Source: Oscillospiraceae bacterium (GTDB lineage: Bacteria > Bacillota > Clostridia > Oscillospirales > Acutalibacteraceae). From it: DNA of 5,951 nt. Below are positions 1-5,951 of this stretch, piece after piece (positions within the stretch are counted from its first letter, which is position 1; every line of letters begins with the position of its first letter). The notes under the pieces were generated by a model, which was not told the DNA's origin, did not search any database, and saw only the letters and a program-made list of their open reading frames with translations. The stretch is taken from positions 3,726-9,676 of the forward strand of contig DNXM01000239.1 in the NCBI GenBank assembly GCA_003505905.1, given 5' to 3'. The translations under genes were made by a program, and so were the position numbers.

Positions 1-2358
1 TTCTCCTTCGGCGATTATTTCAAGCACGACGCCATCGACTGGGCATATGAATTCTGCACCAAGGTCATGGAAATGGATTTGAACCGCATCTATGTCAGCG
101 TTTATCAGGACGATGACGAGGCATATGACATTTGGACAAAGGACAAGGGCATTGCACCCGACCACATGGTTCGCTTCGGCAAGGAAGACAACTTTTGGGA
201 GCACGGCGCAGGTCCCTGCGGTCCTTGCTCGGAATTGTATTACGACCGTGGCGAAGAGTTCGGCTGCGGTAAGCCCGATTGCAAGGTCGGCTGTGAATGC
301 GACCGCTATGTTGAATTCTGGAACCTTGTTTTCACGCAGTTTTCCAACGACGGTCAGGGCAACTACACACCCCTTGCTCACCCCAACATCGACACGGGCA
401 TGGGCTTGGAGCGTTTGGCGTGCATCTCGCAGGGCGTTGACAACCTGTTTGAGGTCGACACCATTCAAAATATCATGAAGCACATTTGCACCGTTGCAAA
501 TGTTGCTTATCACACCGACCCGAAAAAGGATGTTTCCCTGCGTGTTATCACCGACCACATCCGTTCAACCACCTTTATGATTGGTGACGGCGTTATGCCC
601 TCGAACGAAGGCAGAGGCTATGTGCTGCGCCGTTTGCTTCGCCGTGCCGCACGCCACGGCCGCTTGCTCGGCATCAACCGTCCGTTCCTCGCCGAGGTTT
701 GCGAAACGGTTATCAACGAAAACAAAAATGCTTACCCCGAATTGACGGCAAAGCATGACTTTATTGTAAAAATCATTCAGCTCGAAGAAGAGAGCTTCGG
801 CCGCACCATCGACACGGGTCTTTCTCTGCTTGAAGACATGATGAAAGAATGCGGTGACACCTTGAGCGGTGCAAACGCATTCAAGCTTTCCGACACCTAC
901 GGTTTCCCGATTGATTTGACCGTGGAAATTTTGGAAGAAAAGAACATCAAGGTTGATTTAGACGAATACCAACGCTTGGTGCAGGAGCAGAGAGTTCGTG
1001 CAAGAAGTGCCCGCAAAGACGCAGGCGCAGAGGGCTGGAAGGACACCGGCGTTGTGACAAAGGGTCTGCCGAAGACCGATTTTGTCGGCTACGAAGCATT
1101 GGAAGCCGACAGCGAAATCCTCGCCGTTTTGGTGGATGGCGAACGCTGTGACTTCGCCGAAAGCGGCAAGACAGCTGCCCTTGTGCTCAACGCCACCCCG
1201 TTCTACGGCGAAAGCGGCGGTCAGGTCGGCGATGTCGGCGTCATCAACGGCAACGGCTGGAGCTTTGAAGTGAGCCAGACGACCAAGACCAACGACGGTG
1301 TGTTCCTGCATTTCGGTGAATTGACGCAGGGCGAGAGCCTTCAGCTCGGCGAAAAGGTGCATTGCGCTGTGGACGAAGCCATCCGAAAGGCTGTCATGCG
1401 CAACCACACGGCGGCTCACCTGCTGCAGGCGGCTCTGCGCAAGATTCTCGGCAGCCATGTCGAGCAGGCAGGTCAGCTCGTCAGCGCAAAATCCATGCGT
1501 TTCGATTTTTCGCATTTCTCCGCTCTCACCGCTGAGGAATTGGCAAAAGTCGAACAGCAAATCAACGCAGTCATTCTCGCCGATTTGCCCGTCACCTCCA
1601 CGGAAATGGATATCAACGAAGCCAAGGCGATGGGTGCTATGGCATTGTTCGGCGAAAAATATTCCGACCGTGTGCGTGTGGTCAAAGCAGGCGATTTCTC
1701 CATTGAGCTTTGCGGCGGTACGCACGCTTCCTCCACAGGCAAGCTCGGCTTGTTCAAGATTATTTCCGAATCCTCTGTCGCAGGCGGTGTGCGCCGCATC
1801 GAGGCGGTCACCGGCACGGGCGTTTTGGATTACATGGCGTCCCTCAACCAAATGCTTGTCGGCACAGCCGCCGCTATGAAGGTCGGCAACGTGCATGACC
1901 TGGAGCATAAGGCAGCCGCTTTGACGGCAGAGCTGAAAGAGAAGGAAAAAGAAATTGCTTCCCTTTCCGCACAACTCACCGATTTGAAATCCGCCGATTT
2001 GTTTTCCGATGCAAAGGCTGTCGGTGCGGTGCGTTTGATTACAGCGGCGGTGGAAGATATGACCTCGGACGACATTCGTGCCTTGGGCGACAAAGCCAAA
2101 GAAACGGGGGACGATGTTGTGCTGGTTGTCACCTGTGTCAACCACGAAAAGGGCAACGCAAACATTGCCGTAGCCGTCGGCAAGCAAGCCGTAGCGGCAG
2201 GCGCAAACGCAGGCAAAATCGTCAAGGCGGTTGCACAGCTCGCAGGCGGAAACGGCGGCGGCAAGCCCGATTTCGCTATGGCGGGTGCAAAAGAAATCGA
2301 CAAGCTCCCCGTAGCGCTGGCGGCGGCAGAGGGCATTGTTGCCGAAATGCTCAAATAA
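1..2358 (+). CDS. alaS: Alanine--tRNA ligase (AlaRS), 5' end cut by window edge
   Basis: Charges tRNA-Ala with alanine in the cytoplasm and hydrolyses mischarged Ser/Gly-tRNA-Ala. The frame is open from base 1 and starts inside the catalytic domain at FSFGDYFKHDAIDWA, which in E. coli AlaRS lies about 95 residues from the N-terminus. The window holds 785 codons, so the full protein would be about 880 residues, normal for the family. Visible in order (numbered from base 1): the GPCGPCSE segment of the catalytic core; a four-cysteine insert, C89-x4-C94-x3-C98-x-C100; motif 3, GMGLER, at 133-138; the editing-domain zinc ligands H469 and H473 (NHTAAHLL) and C571/H575 (CGGTH); a coiled segment rich in K and E near 635-660; and the C-Ala domain glycine-rich GGNGGGKPDFAMAGA near 748-762. 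No frameshift is seen. The upstream promoter or T-box leader lies outside the window. Identification is secure; only the true start is unseen. Confidence 0.98.
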   Translation, partial: FSFGDYFKHDAIDWAYEFCTKVMEMDLNRIYVSVYQDDDEAYDIWTKDKGIAPDHMVRFGKEDNFWEHGAGPCGPCSELYYDRGEEFGCGKPDCKVGCECDRYVEFWNLVFTQFSNDGQGNYTPLAHPNIDTGMGLERLACISQGVDNLFEVDTIQNIMKHICTVANVAYHTDPKKDVSLRVITDHIRSTTFMIGDGVMPSNEGRGYVLRRLLRRAARHGRLLGINRPFLAEVCETVINENKNAYPELTAKHDFIVKIIQLEEESFGRTIDTGLSLLEDMMKECGDTLSGANAFKLSDTYGFPIDLTVEILEEKNIKVDLDEYQRLVQEQRVRARSARKDAGAEGWKDTGVVTKGLPKTDFVGYEALEADSEILAVLVDGERCDFAESGKTAALVLNATPFYGESGGQVGDVGVINGNGWSFEVSQTTKTNDGVFLHFGELTQGESLQLGEKVHCAVDEAIRKAVMRNHTAAHLLQAALRKILGSHVEQAGQLVSAKSMRFDFSHFSALTAEELAKVEQQINAVILADLPVTSTEMDINEAKAMGAMALFGEKYSDRVRVVKAGDFSIELCGGTHASSTGKLGLFKIISESSVAGGVRRIEAVTGTGVLDYMASLNQMLVGTAAAMKVGNVHDLEHKAAALTAELKEKEKEIASLSAQLTDLKSADLFSDAKAVGAVRLITAAVEDMTSDDIRALGDKAKETGDDVVLVVTCVNHEKGNANIAVAVGKQAVAAGANAGKIVKAVAQLAGGNGGGKPDFAMAGAKEIDKLPVALAAAEGIVAEMLK

Positions 2359-2375
2359 AAACAAAGAGGTGCTCT

Positions 2376-3059
2376 ATGGCTCATTTGGTTGATGTTCGAG
2401 ATGTTTATAAAATTTACAACCCCGGCGAAAACGAAGTCCGTGCGCTGGACGGCGTGAGCCTGCAAATTGACCGCCGGGAATTTGTTGCCATCATCGGTCA
2501 ATCGGGGTCGGGCAAATCCACGCTGATGAATATGCTCGGTCTGCTCGATGTCTGCACCTCGGGCACCTATTTATTGGACGGCACGGATGTTTCCACCATG
2601 GACGACAACCGCCTGTCCGAAATTCGCAACCGTGAAATCGGCTTCATTTTTCAGGGCTTTAATCTCATTCCGAGCCTGACGGCGCAGGGCAATGTGGAGC
2701 TTCCTCTTGCCTACCGTGGGATTCGGGCGCAGGAGCGTCACGAGTTGAGCCGAAGTGCGTTGGAGCGTGTCGGCTTGGGCAAGCGCATGAACCATTTGCC
2801 CAACCAAATGTCGGGCGGTCAGCAGCAGCGTGTTGCCATCGCCCGTGCCGTTGCGGCAAAGCCGCCGATTATTTTGGCGGATGAACCAACCGGCAACCTC
2901 GACACCGCCTCGGGCAAAGAAGTGATGAAAATTTTGCACGAGCTTCACGAAGAAGGACGCACCGTCATTCTCATCACGCACGACAACGGCATCGCCGCCG
3001 AAGCCCAACGGGTGATTCGGATACAAGACGGCAAAATCGTAGACGATTACAAAAATTAA
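2376..3059 (+). CDS. ABC transporter ATP-binding protein, MacB/LolD (MacAB/FtsE-like) family
   Basis: A 227-residue ATPase subunit that would power an ABC complex at the inner face of the membrane. All nucleotide-binding motifs are intact: Walker [10 protein letters not shown] (41-49), Q-loop Q93, signature [14 protein letters not shown] (145-158), Walker B IILADE (165-170), D-loop NLD (174-176) and switch H202 (ITHD). The sequences [24 protein letters not shown] and [10 protein letters not shown] are typical of the MacB/LolD/lipoprotein-export and antimicrobial-peptide efflux group. The start ATG has AGAGGT at 2365-2370, five bases upstream. It begins 17 bases after the alaS stop, with no terminator between, so the two are probably cotranscribed. 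No permease or membrane-fusion partner follows: a terminator begins right after the stop codon and the next gene is on the other strand. The substrate cannot be told from the sequence. It probably pairs with a FtsX/MacB-type permease encoded elsewhere (inference). Confidence 0.93.
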   Translation: MAHLVDVRDVYKIYNPGENEVRALDGVSLQIDRREFVAIIGQSGSGKSTLMNMLGLLDVCTSGTYLLDGTDVSTMDDNRLSEIRNREIGFIFQGFNLIPSLTAQGNVELPLAYRGIRAQERHELSRSALERVGLGKRMNHLPNQMSGGQQQRVAIARAVAAKPPIILADEPTGNLDTASGKEVMKILHELHEEGRTVILITHDNGIAAEAQRVIRIQDGKIVDDYKN

Positions 3060-3060
3060 A

Positions 3061-3100
3061 AAAACGGCTTTGTGAAATCAATCACAGAGCCGTTTTCTTT
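3061..3100. terminator. Bidirectional intrinsic terminator between convergent genes
   Basis: Arms 3061-3075 (AAAACGGCTTTGTGA) and 3082-3096 (TCACAGAGCCGTTTT) pair over 15 bp with one U-G wobble and a six-base loop. On the plus strand the arm ends in TTTT followed by CTTT, ending the alaS-ABC transcript immediately after its stop codon. On the minus strand the same hairpin is followed by a seven-T run (the complement of 3058-3064) and further T-rich sequence, so it can also end the yhcH-family transcript, whose stop is at 3118. Confidence 0.9.
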
Positions 3101-3117
3101 GTGCTTTTGAGCAACTA

Positions 3118-3588
3118 TTACAGTTTGATTTTAAACACCGCTTTGGTGACCTGCATGGGCTTTTCATCCGCCTTCAGGCAGGGCTTGTGAGCGTCCTCGG
3201 GGTTGAGCAGCACGAAGAAGCCCTCATCCAGCATGAGCGAAGTCAAACGGGCAGGGTCCTCATAAAAGCCGATGTCGCCGCCCTTGGAAAATTCCTCGCT
3301 GACAACCTTGTTGCAGTCGCTCATGTGCGCCCACTCGATGATTTCGCACCCTTGGAACATGACCTGAACATCGGCATATTTGCGGTGCGCCTCAAGGTGG
3401 CGACCTTCACGCTCTTTGGTTTCGTAGGACGAAACGCCGCCCTTAACGCTGTCCGGCACCAACACATAGTCGCCCGTCGCAATCTCCTTGAGCGGCTGTT
3501 TGGTCAGAAACACATAAATCGGTTCTAATTGCGGGCAAACCGCATAAAATTGTGGCATATCACTGATTTTTCCGAATATCATTACCAT
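3118..3588 (-). CDS. YhcH/YjgK/YiaL family (DUF386) protein, EbgC-like
   Basis: A 156-residue cytoplasmic protein of the cupin-like DUF386 family. Relatives include E. coli YhcH (sialic acid operon), YiaL, YjgK and EbgC, the small subunit of evolved beta-galactosidase; they are thought to act on open-chain or anomeric sugar forms, but the reaction is not settled for most members. Family hallmarks are the block LEAHRKYADVQVMFQG (65-80), with E66, H68 and D73 as probable metal or active-site residues, and LLNPEDAHKPCL (127-138) with H134. The length is normal. The start chosen is the ATG at 3588; AAAGGGG (3599-3593 on the minus strand) lies only four bases before it, while an in-frame ATG at 3582 (MIFGKI..., the usual N-terminus of clostridial relatives) sits ten bases from the same site and may be the real start. 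The gene is monocistronic, with its own promoter and a shared terminator. No sugar-catabolic neighbours are in the window, so the substrate is unknown. Confidence 0.9.
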   Translation of the reverse strand: MVMIFGKISDMPQFYAVCPQLEPIYVFLTKQPLKEIATGDYVLVPDSVKGGVSSYETKEREGRHLEAHRKYADVQVMFQGCEIIEWAHMSDCNKVVSEEFSKGGDIGFYEDPARLTSLMLDEGFFVLLNPEDAHKPCLKADEKPMQVTKAVFKIKL

Positions 3589-3612
3589 TCATCCCCTTTA
3601 TTTAATATATGT

Positions 3613-3641
3613 ATTATATAATAAACAAGGCTTTACTTCAA
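3613..3641 (-). promoter_or_regulatory. Sigma-A promoter for the YhcH-family gene
   Basis: On the minus strand, TTGAAG (3641-3636) and a perfect TATAAT (3618-3613) are separated by exactly 17 bases. Transcription would start near 3606, giving a leader of under 20 bases that still includes the AAAGGGG ribosome binding site at 3599-3593. The surroundings are strongly AT-rich. No catabolite-responsive element could be made out around it. Confidence 0.8.
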
Positions 3642-3808
3642 GAGAAACCGATAAATTCTTTGTCGAATTTTAGCTTTTGTGCGGATTTTTGTTGCCGAAA
3701 AACGGTAAAAATTATAGTCAACCTGCACAAACCGCACCCATTGTGATTGTGCAGGTTTGGTATGTGCGTAGAATTCTTGCAATCCGGTCGTGAAGTGGCG
3801 AATTTTCA
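3642..3808. other. Non-coding divergent spacer, promoter-proximal to both flanking genes
   Basis: No open reading frame with a ribosome binding site is visible here. It contains a weak hairpin around 3692-3707 (TTGCCG, AAAAA loop, CGGTAA) and the perfect inverted repeat listed separately. TTGTGC-type words recur (3677-3682 and 3747-3752; related TGTGC at 3763-3767), which might be regulator half-sites. I see nothing else in it. Confidence 0.5.
3720..3757. repeat. Perfect 11-bp inverted repeat, possible operator or hairpin
   Basis: AACCTGCACAA at 3720-3730 and its exact reverse complement TTGTGCAGGTT at 3747-3757 flank a 16-base spacer. Neither side is followed by a T tract, so it is a poor intrinsic terminator, and no gene reads towards it. 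It sits between two divergent promoters, about 80 bases from the -35 of the yhcH-family gene and about 50 from the -35 of the HPr gene. That placement suits a shared operator; an RNA hairpin is the alternative. Confidence 0.5.
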
Positions 3809-3836
3809 TTGACGAAGTTGCTTTTTGTGGTATAAT
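3809..3836 (+). promoter_or_regulatory. Strong sigma-A promoter (extended -10) for the HPr gene
   Basis: TTGACG (3809-3814), a 16-base spacer and a perfect TATAAT (3831-3836), preceded by TGG to give the extended -10 form TGNTATAAT. The transcript would begin near 3843, leaving a leader of about 66 bases before the HPr start. Its near-consensus strength fits the abundance usually seen for HPr. Confidence 0.85.
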
Positions 3837-3867
3837 ATGAAGTACATAAATTCAGAATTTGCAACGA

Positions 3868-3886
3868 TTCGGTCGCTTTGACCGAG
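3868..3886 (+). other. Small hairpin in the HPr mRNA leader
   Basis: TTCGGTC (3868-3874) pairs with GACCGAG (3880-3886) over seven positions, including one U-G wobble, around a GCTTT loop. It ends nine bases before the AGGAGA ribosome binding site (3895-3900). It may stabilise the message or tune translation; no known riboswitch is recognised. Confidence 0.45.
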
Positions 3887-3908
3887 CGGTGAATAGGAGA
3901 TTTTCATT

Positions 3909-4172
3909 ATGTATGTTAAAGATGTAACCGTTCAAAATCAGGTTGGTCTTCATGCTCGTCCGGCAACCTTCTTCATTCAAAAAGCAAACGAGTATAAGTC
4001 CTCCATCTGGGTTGAAAAAGAGGATCGCCGTGTCAACGCCAAGAGCCTTTTGGGTGTTCTTTCCTTGGGCATCATGGGCGGCACCGAAATCCGCATCATC
4101 GCCGGCGGTTCCGATGAAACACAGGCCGTTGATGACCTTGTTCGCCTTGTTGAATCCGGCTTTTCCGAATAA
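3909..4172 (+). CDS. ptsH: Phosphocarrier protein HPr
   Basis: An 87-residue cytoplasmic HPr-domain protein of normal length. In the sugar phosphotransferase system it carries phosphate from enzyme I to the EIIA proteins through His15, here in QVGLHARPA with the supporting Arg17. In Firmicutes it is also phosphorylated on Ser46 by HPr kinase and then acts as corepressor with CcpA; Ser46 is present in AKSLLGVLSLGI. Having both residues points to a true HPr rather than Crh, which lacks His15, or NPr. The start follows AGGAGA (3895-3900) with an eight-base gap. The gene has its own promoter and terminator and no ptsI beside it; clostridial genomes often keep ptsH and ptsI apart. Whether the genome has a complete PTS cannot be judged here. 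Confidence 0.96.
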   Translation: MYVKDVTVQNQVGLHARPATFFIQKANEYKSSIWVEKEDRRVNAKSLLGVLSLGIMGGTEIRIIAGGSDETQAVDDLVRLVESGFSE

Positions 4173-4180
4173 TAACCGAT

Positions 4181-4216
4181 AAGCGTATCCGTTTTCCAAA
4201 TCGGATGCGCTTTTTC
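4181..4216 (+). terminator. Intrinsic terminator of the HPr gene
   Basis: AAGCGTATCCG (4181-4191) pairs with CGGATGCGCTT (4202-4212) over 11 bp with one wobble around a ten-base loop. The T run 4211-4215 follows directly. It begins nine bases after the ptsH stop. Confidence 0.88.
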
Positions 4217-4217
4217 T

Positions 4218-4240
4218 CGTTCATACGAACGCTTTTCTTT
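4218..4240 (+). terminator. Second small hairpin with T-rich tail, possible back-up terminator
   Basis: CGTTC (4218-4222) and GAACG (4227-4231) form a 5-bp stem with an ATAC tetraloop, followed by CTTTTCTTT. Alone it is weak; behind the main ptsH terminator it could be a back-up. Its 3' part (CGCTTTT, 4230-4236) can instead pair with AAAAGCG at 4339-4345 in the leader described next. Confidence 0.4.
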
Positions 4241-4288
4241 AAGGGCGGTACCGTGATACCGACAAGAATCGCAAATTATTCGTCCCTT
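4241..4288 (+). promoter_or_regulatory. T-box antiterminator-like element lacking a specifier stem (possible relic)
   Basis: AGGGCGGTACCGTG (4242-4255) matches the T-box consensus AGGGUGGNACCGCG at all but two positions. It is followed 25 bases later by CGTCCCTT (4281-4288), the usual 3' partner. The pairing follows the T-box antiterminator plan: AAGGG (4241-4245) with CCCTT (4284-4288), a seven-base bulge CGGTACC, then GTGA (4253-4256) with TCGT (4280-4283). The first bulge base is C instead of the U that pairs with A76 of tRNA, and only 68 bases separate the ptsH stop from this element, too few for a normal stem I with specifier loop. It is therefore either a decayed T-box or a look-alike. 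Confidence 0.35.
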
Positions 4289-4325
4289 TTTGCGGGTCAA
4301 ACTGCGAAAAAGCACGAACTGTGAC

Positions 4326-4361
4326 GGTCTTGTCGCCCAAAAGCGATGAGGCTTTTTTTTT
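4326..4361 (+). terminator. Intrinsic terminator upstream of pyrR (attenuator)
   Basis: GGTCTTGTCGC (4326-4336) pairs with GCGATGAGGCT (4343-4353) over 11 positions, four of them G-U wobbles, around the loop CCAAAA. A run of nine T follows from 4353 to 4361. It ends 20 bases before the pyrR start codon and would stop transcripts entering from upstream unless the alternative pairing of 4328-4345 forms. Confidence 0.72.
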
Positions 4362-4363
4362 GA

Positions 4364-4927
<564 letters not shown>

Positions 4928-4928
4928 G

Positions 4929-4950
4929 GGAATTCACCCGCAAGGGTTCC
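4929..4950 (+). other. Small GCAA-loop hairpin between pyrR and uraA
   Basis: ACCC (4936-4939) and GGGT (4944-4947) close a GCAA (GNRA-type) tetraloop, and GGA (4929-4931) can pair with TCC (4948-4950) across a bulge. No T run follows, so it is not a terminator; it may protect or partly uncouple the downstream message. The uraA ribosome binding site begins 14 bases later. Confidence 0.4.
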
Positions 4951-4974
4951 AAAATAAACTTATGGAGGAAAAAT

Positions 4975-5951
4975 ATGAAACTCACGTACGACATCAAAGA
5001 CAAGCCGAAATTCGGTCAACTGATCGTTTTCGCAATCCAGCAGCTGCTCGCCATCATGGCGGCAACCTTGGTTGTGCCGATTATTATCGGTAACGGTATG
5101 CAGCCCACCGCCGCTCTTTTCGGCGCAGGCATCGGCACCCTCGTCTATTTGCTCTTCACCAAGTTCAAAAGCCCCGTTTTCCTGGGCTCCTCCTTCGCCT
5201 TCATCCCGGCCATGGCCGCTGCTTTTGCAGGTGCCGCCACCATCGCTTTGGGCTATACCGGCCTGATCCTGGGCGCCATCGCCGCCGGTCTGGTTTATGT
5301 AATCCTGGCTATTGTGGTCAAAACCTCCGGCACCGACTGGGTCAATAAGCTGATGCCCCCTGTGGTCATCGGTCCCACTGTGGCCTGTATCGGTCTGCAG
5401 CTGGCCGGCAGCGTTTCCTCCGGCATCAAGACCGGTGATGTGATCACCGCCGACGGATACATGGCCTGCAGTCCCAATTTGGCCCTTGTCTGCGCCCTGG
5501 TCACTCTCTTCGTGGTGGTCATCTGCTCCACCTATGGCAAGAAAATGATCCGTCTTATTCCCTTCATCATCGGCATTTTGGCCGGTTATGCAGCAGCCCT
5601 GATCATGACCCTCATCGGCAATGCTGCCGGTATTGACGCCCTGAAGATCATTGACCTGACCCCCTTCAAGAACCTGGTGGCCGATGGTCTTTCCATCAAC
5701 ACCTTCATCAGCATTCCCAATTTCACCTTCATTAAGGGCATCCAGGGCTTGAGGGATCTGAACGGCGGATATTTGGTTTCCGTCCTGGTGGCTTATGCGC
5801 CTGTGGCTTTCGTGGTCTTTGCCGAGCACATTGCCGATCACAAGAACCTTTCCTCCATCATTGAGCGGGATCTGCTGAAGGATCCCGGCCTGGATCATAC
5901 CCTGATGGGTGACGGCGTGGGTTCCATCGTGGGCACCATCTTCGGCGGCTG
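4975..5951 (+). CDS. uraA: Uracil permease, NCS2 (UraA/PyrP) family, 3' end cut by window edge
   Basis: An integral membrane nucleobase transporter that imports uracil, probably with protons. The frame is open from the ATG at 4975 to the window end: 325 complete codons of an expected 420-430. GGAGG (4964-4968) lies six bases before the start. Hydrophobic membrane segments are visible, for example near 14-40, 45-61, 88-115, 167-185 and 194-214. Family signatures include the N-terminal FAIQQLLAIMAATLVVP (19-35), the SSFAFIPA substrate-site segment (72-79), PPVVIGP (128-134) and FAEHIADHKNLS (282-293), whose E284 matches the substrate-contacting glutamate of UraA. The second conserved glutamate motif would be beyond the edge. 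It is almost certainly cotranscribed with pyrR, so import and regulation respond to uracil supply together. A xanthine permease is less likely given the pyrR partner and the close match to UraA. Codon choice changes about 60 codons in (see findings). Confidence 0.94.
   Translation, partial: MKLTYDIKDKPKFGQLIVFAIQQLLAIMAATLVVPIIIGNGMQPTAALFGAGIGTLVYLLFTKFKSPVFLGSSFAFIPAMAAAFAGAATIALGYTGLILGAIAAGLVYVILAIVVKTSGTDWVNKLMPPVVIGPTVACIGLQLAGSVSSGIKTGDVITADGYMACSPNLALVCALVTLFVVVICSTYGKKMIRLIPFIIGILAGYAAALIMTLIGNAAGIDALKIIDLTPFKNLVADGLSINTFISIPNFTFIKGIQGLRDLNGGYLVSVLVAYAPVAFVVFAEHIADHKNLSSIIERDLLKDPGLDHTLMGDGVGSIVGTIFGG

Larger units (their letters stand above)
4230..4361 (+). promoter_or_regulatory. 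Structured pyrR leader, probable transcription attenuator (or small RNA)
   Basis: By eye the 4230-4345 stretch folds into one long interrupted helix. CGCTTTT (4230-4236) pairs with AAAAGCG (4339-4345); GGGC (4243-4246) with GCCC (4335-4338); GACAAGA (4261-4267) with TCTTGTC (4328-4334); TCGCA (4269-4273) with TGTGA (4320-4324, one wobble); TTCGT (4279-4283) with ACGAA (4314-4318); CTTTTT (4286-4291) with AAAAAG (4307-4312). A side hairpin GGTA/TACC lies at 4247-4260. The 3' strand of this structure is also the 5' strand of the terminator at 4326-4361, so the two folds exclude each other, as in an antiterminator/terminator switch. PyrR-type attenuation would fit the gene behind it, but I do not find the conserved PyrR-binding loop. 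No convincing promoter is seen between the ptsH terminator and the leader; one weak candidate, TTGTTG-17-TAATAA, lies at 4147-4175. A free-standing small RNA is the alternative. Confidence 0.5.

Noticed and set aside
958..2364. Long open frame on the minus strand across alaS (468 codons)
   Set aside because: It is fully antisense to a conserved, motif-complete AlaRS, is cysteine- and histidine-rich in a non-protein-like way, and arises from the codon pattern of the real gene.
3187..3528. Plus-strand open frame opposite the YhcH-family gene
   Set aside because: The minus-strand frame has the DUF386 family motifs, a promoter and a ribosome binding site; the plus-strand frame has none.
4230..4361. 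Leader as a known RNA: SRP RNA, 6S RNA, purine, FMN, ZTP, glycine or ykkC-type riboswitch
   Set aside because: The conserved core words of these families are not present. Only the T-box 3' element gives a partial match.
4928..4974. Terminator between pyrR and uraA
   Set aside because: The small hairpin has no T tract behind it, and the spacing and ribosome binding site favour cotranscription.
4960..5898. Minus-strand open frame opposite uraA (312 codons)
   Set aside because: Its translation is rich in G, D, Q and H with no domain resemblance. It mirrors the hydrophobic codons of the permease gene.

Overview
The window looks like a chromosomal segment of a Firmicute of class Clostridia, probably a gut Oscillospiraceae or Ruminococcaceae relative. 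The basis is an AlaRS with a clostridial-type four-cysteine insert, an HPr carrying both His15 and Ser46, a PyrR regulator, strong G-rich ribosome binding sites and sigma-A promoters in AT-rich spacers. No rRNA, tRNA, CRISPR array, insertion sequence or phage gene is visible. Both edges cut through genes.

Layout: (1) 1-3100, plus strand: the 3' nine-tenths of alaS, then a MacB/LolD-type ABC ATPase 17 bases downstream, closed by a strong hairpin terminator that can work in both directions. (2) 3118-3641, minus strand: a YhcH/YjgK/YiaL (DUF386) sugar-metabolism protein with a near-consensus promoter, convergent with the ABC gene. (3) 3642-3908: a divergent intergenic region with a perfect 11-bp inverted repeat and a strong extended -10 promoter for the next gene. 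(4) 3909-4240: a monocistronic HPr gene followed by an intrinsic terminator and a second small hairpin. (5) 4241-4381: a structured leader ahead of pyrR. It holds a long base-paired element, a sequence that closely resembles the T-box antiterminator but without a specifier stem, and a terminator with a nine-T tract that shares its 5' strand with the long element. (6) 4382-5951: pyrR and a uraA-type uracil permease, cut by the window edge.

Functionally the window holds translation (alaS), an orphan transporter ATPase, carbon regulation and PTS (HPr, probably also the YhcH-family enzyme), and a pyrimidine salvage unit. PyrR senses UMP/PRPP and usually attenuates pyr genes; UraA imports uracil. 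The most unusual part is the pyrR leader. It looks like an attenuator, yet I find no canonical PyrR-binding loop in it, and it carries an apparent T-box antiterminator-like relic. A second oddity is a change in codon choice about 60 codons into uraA.
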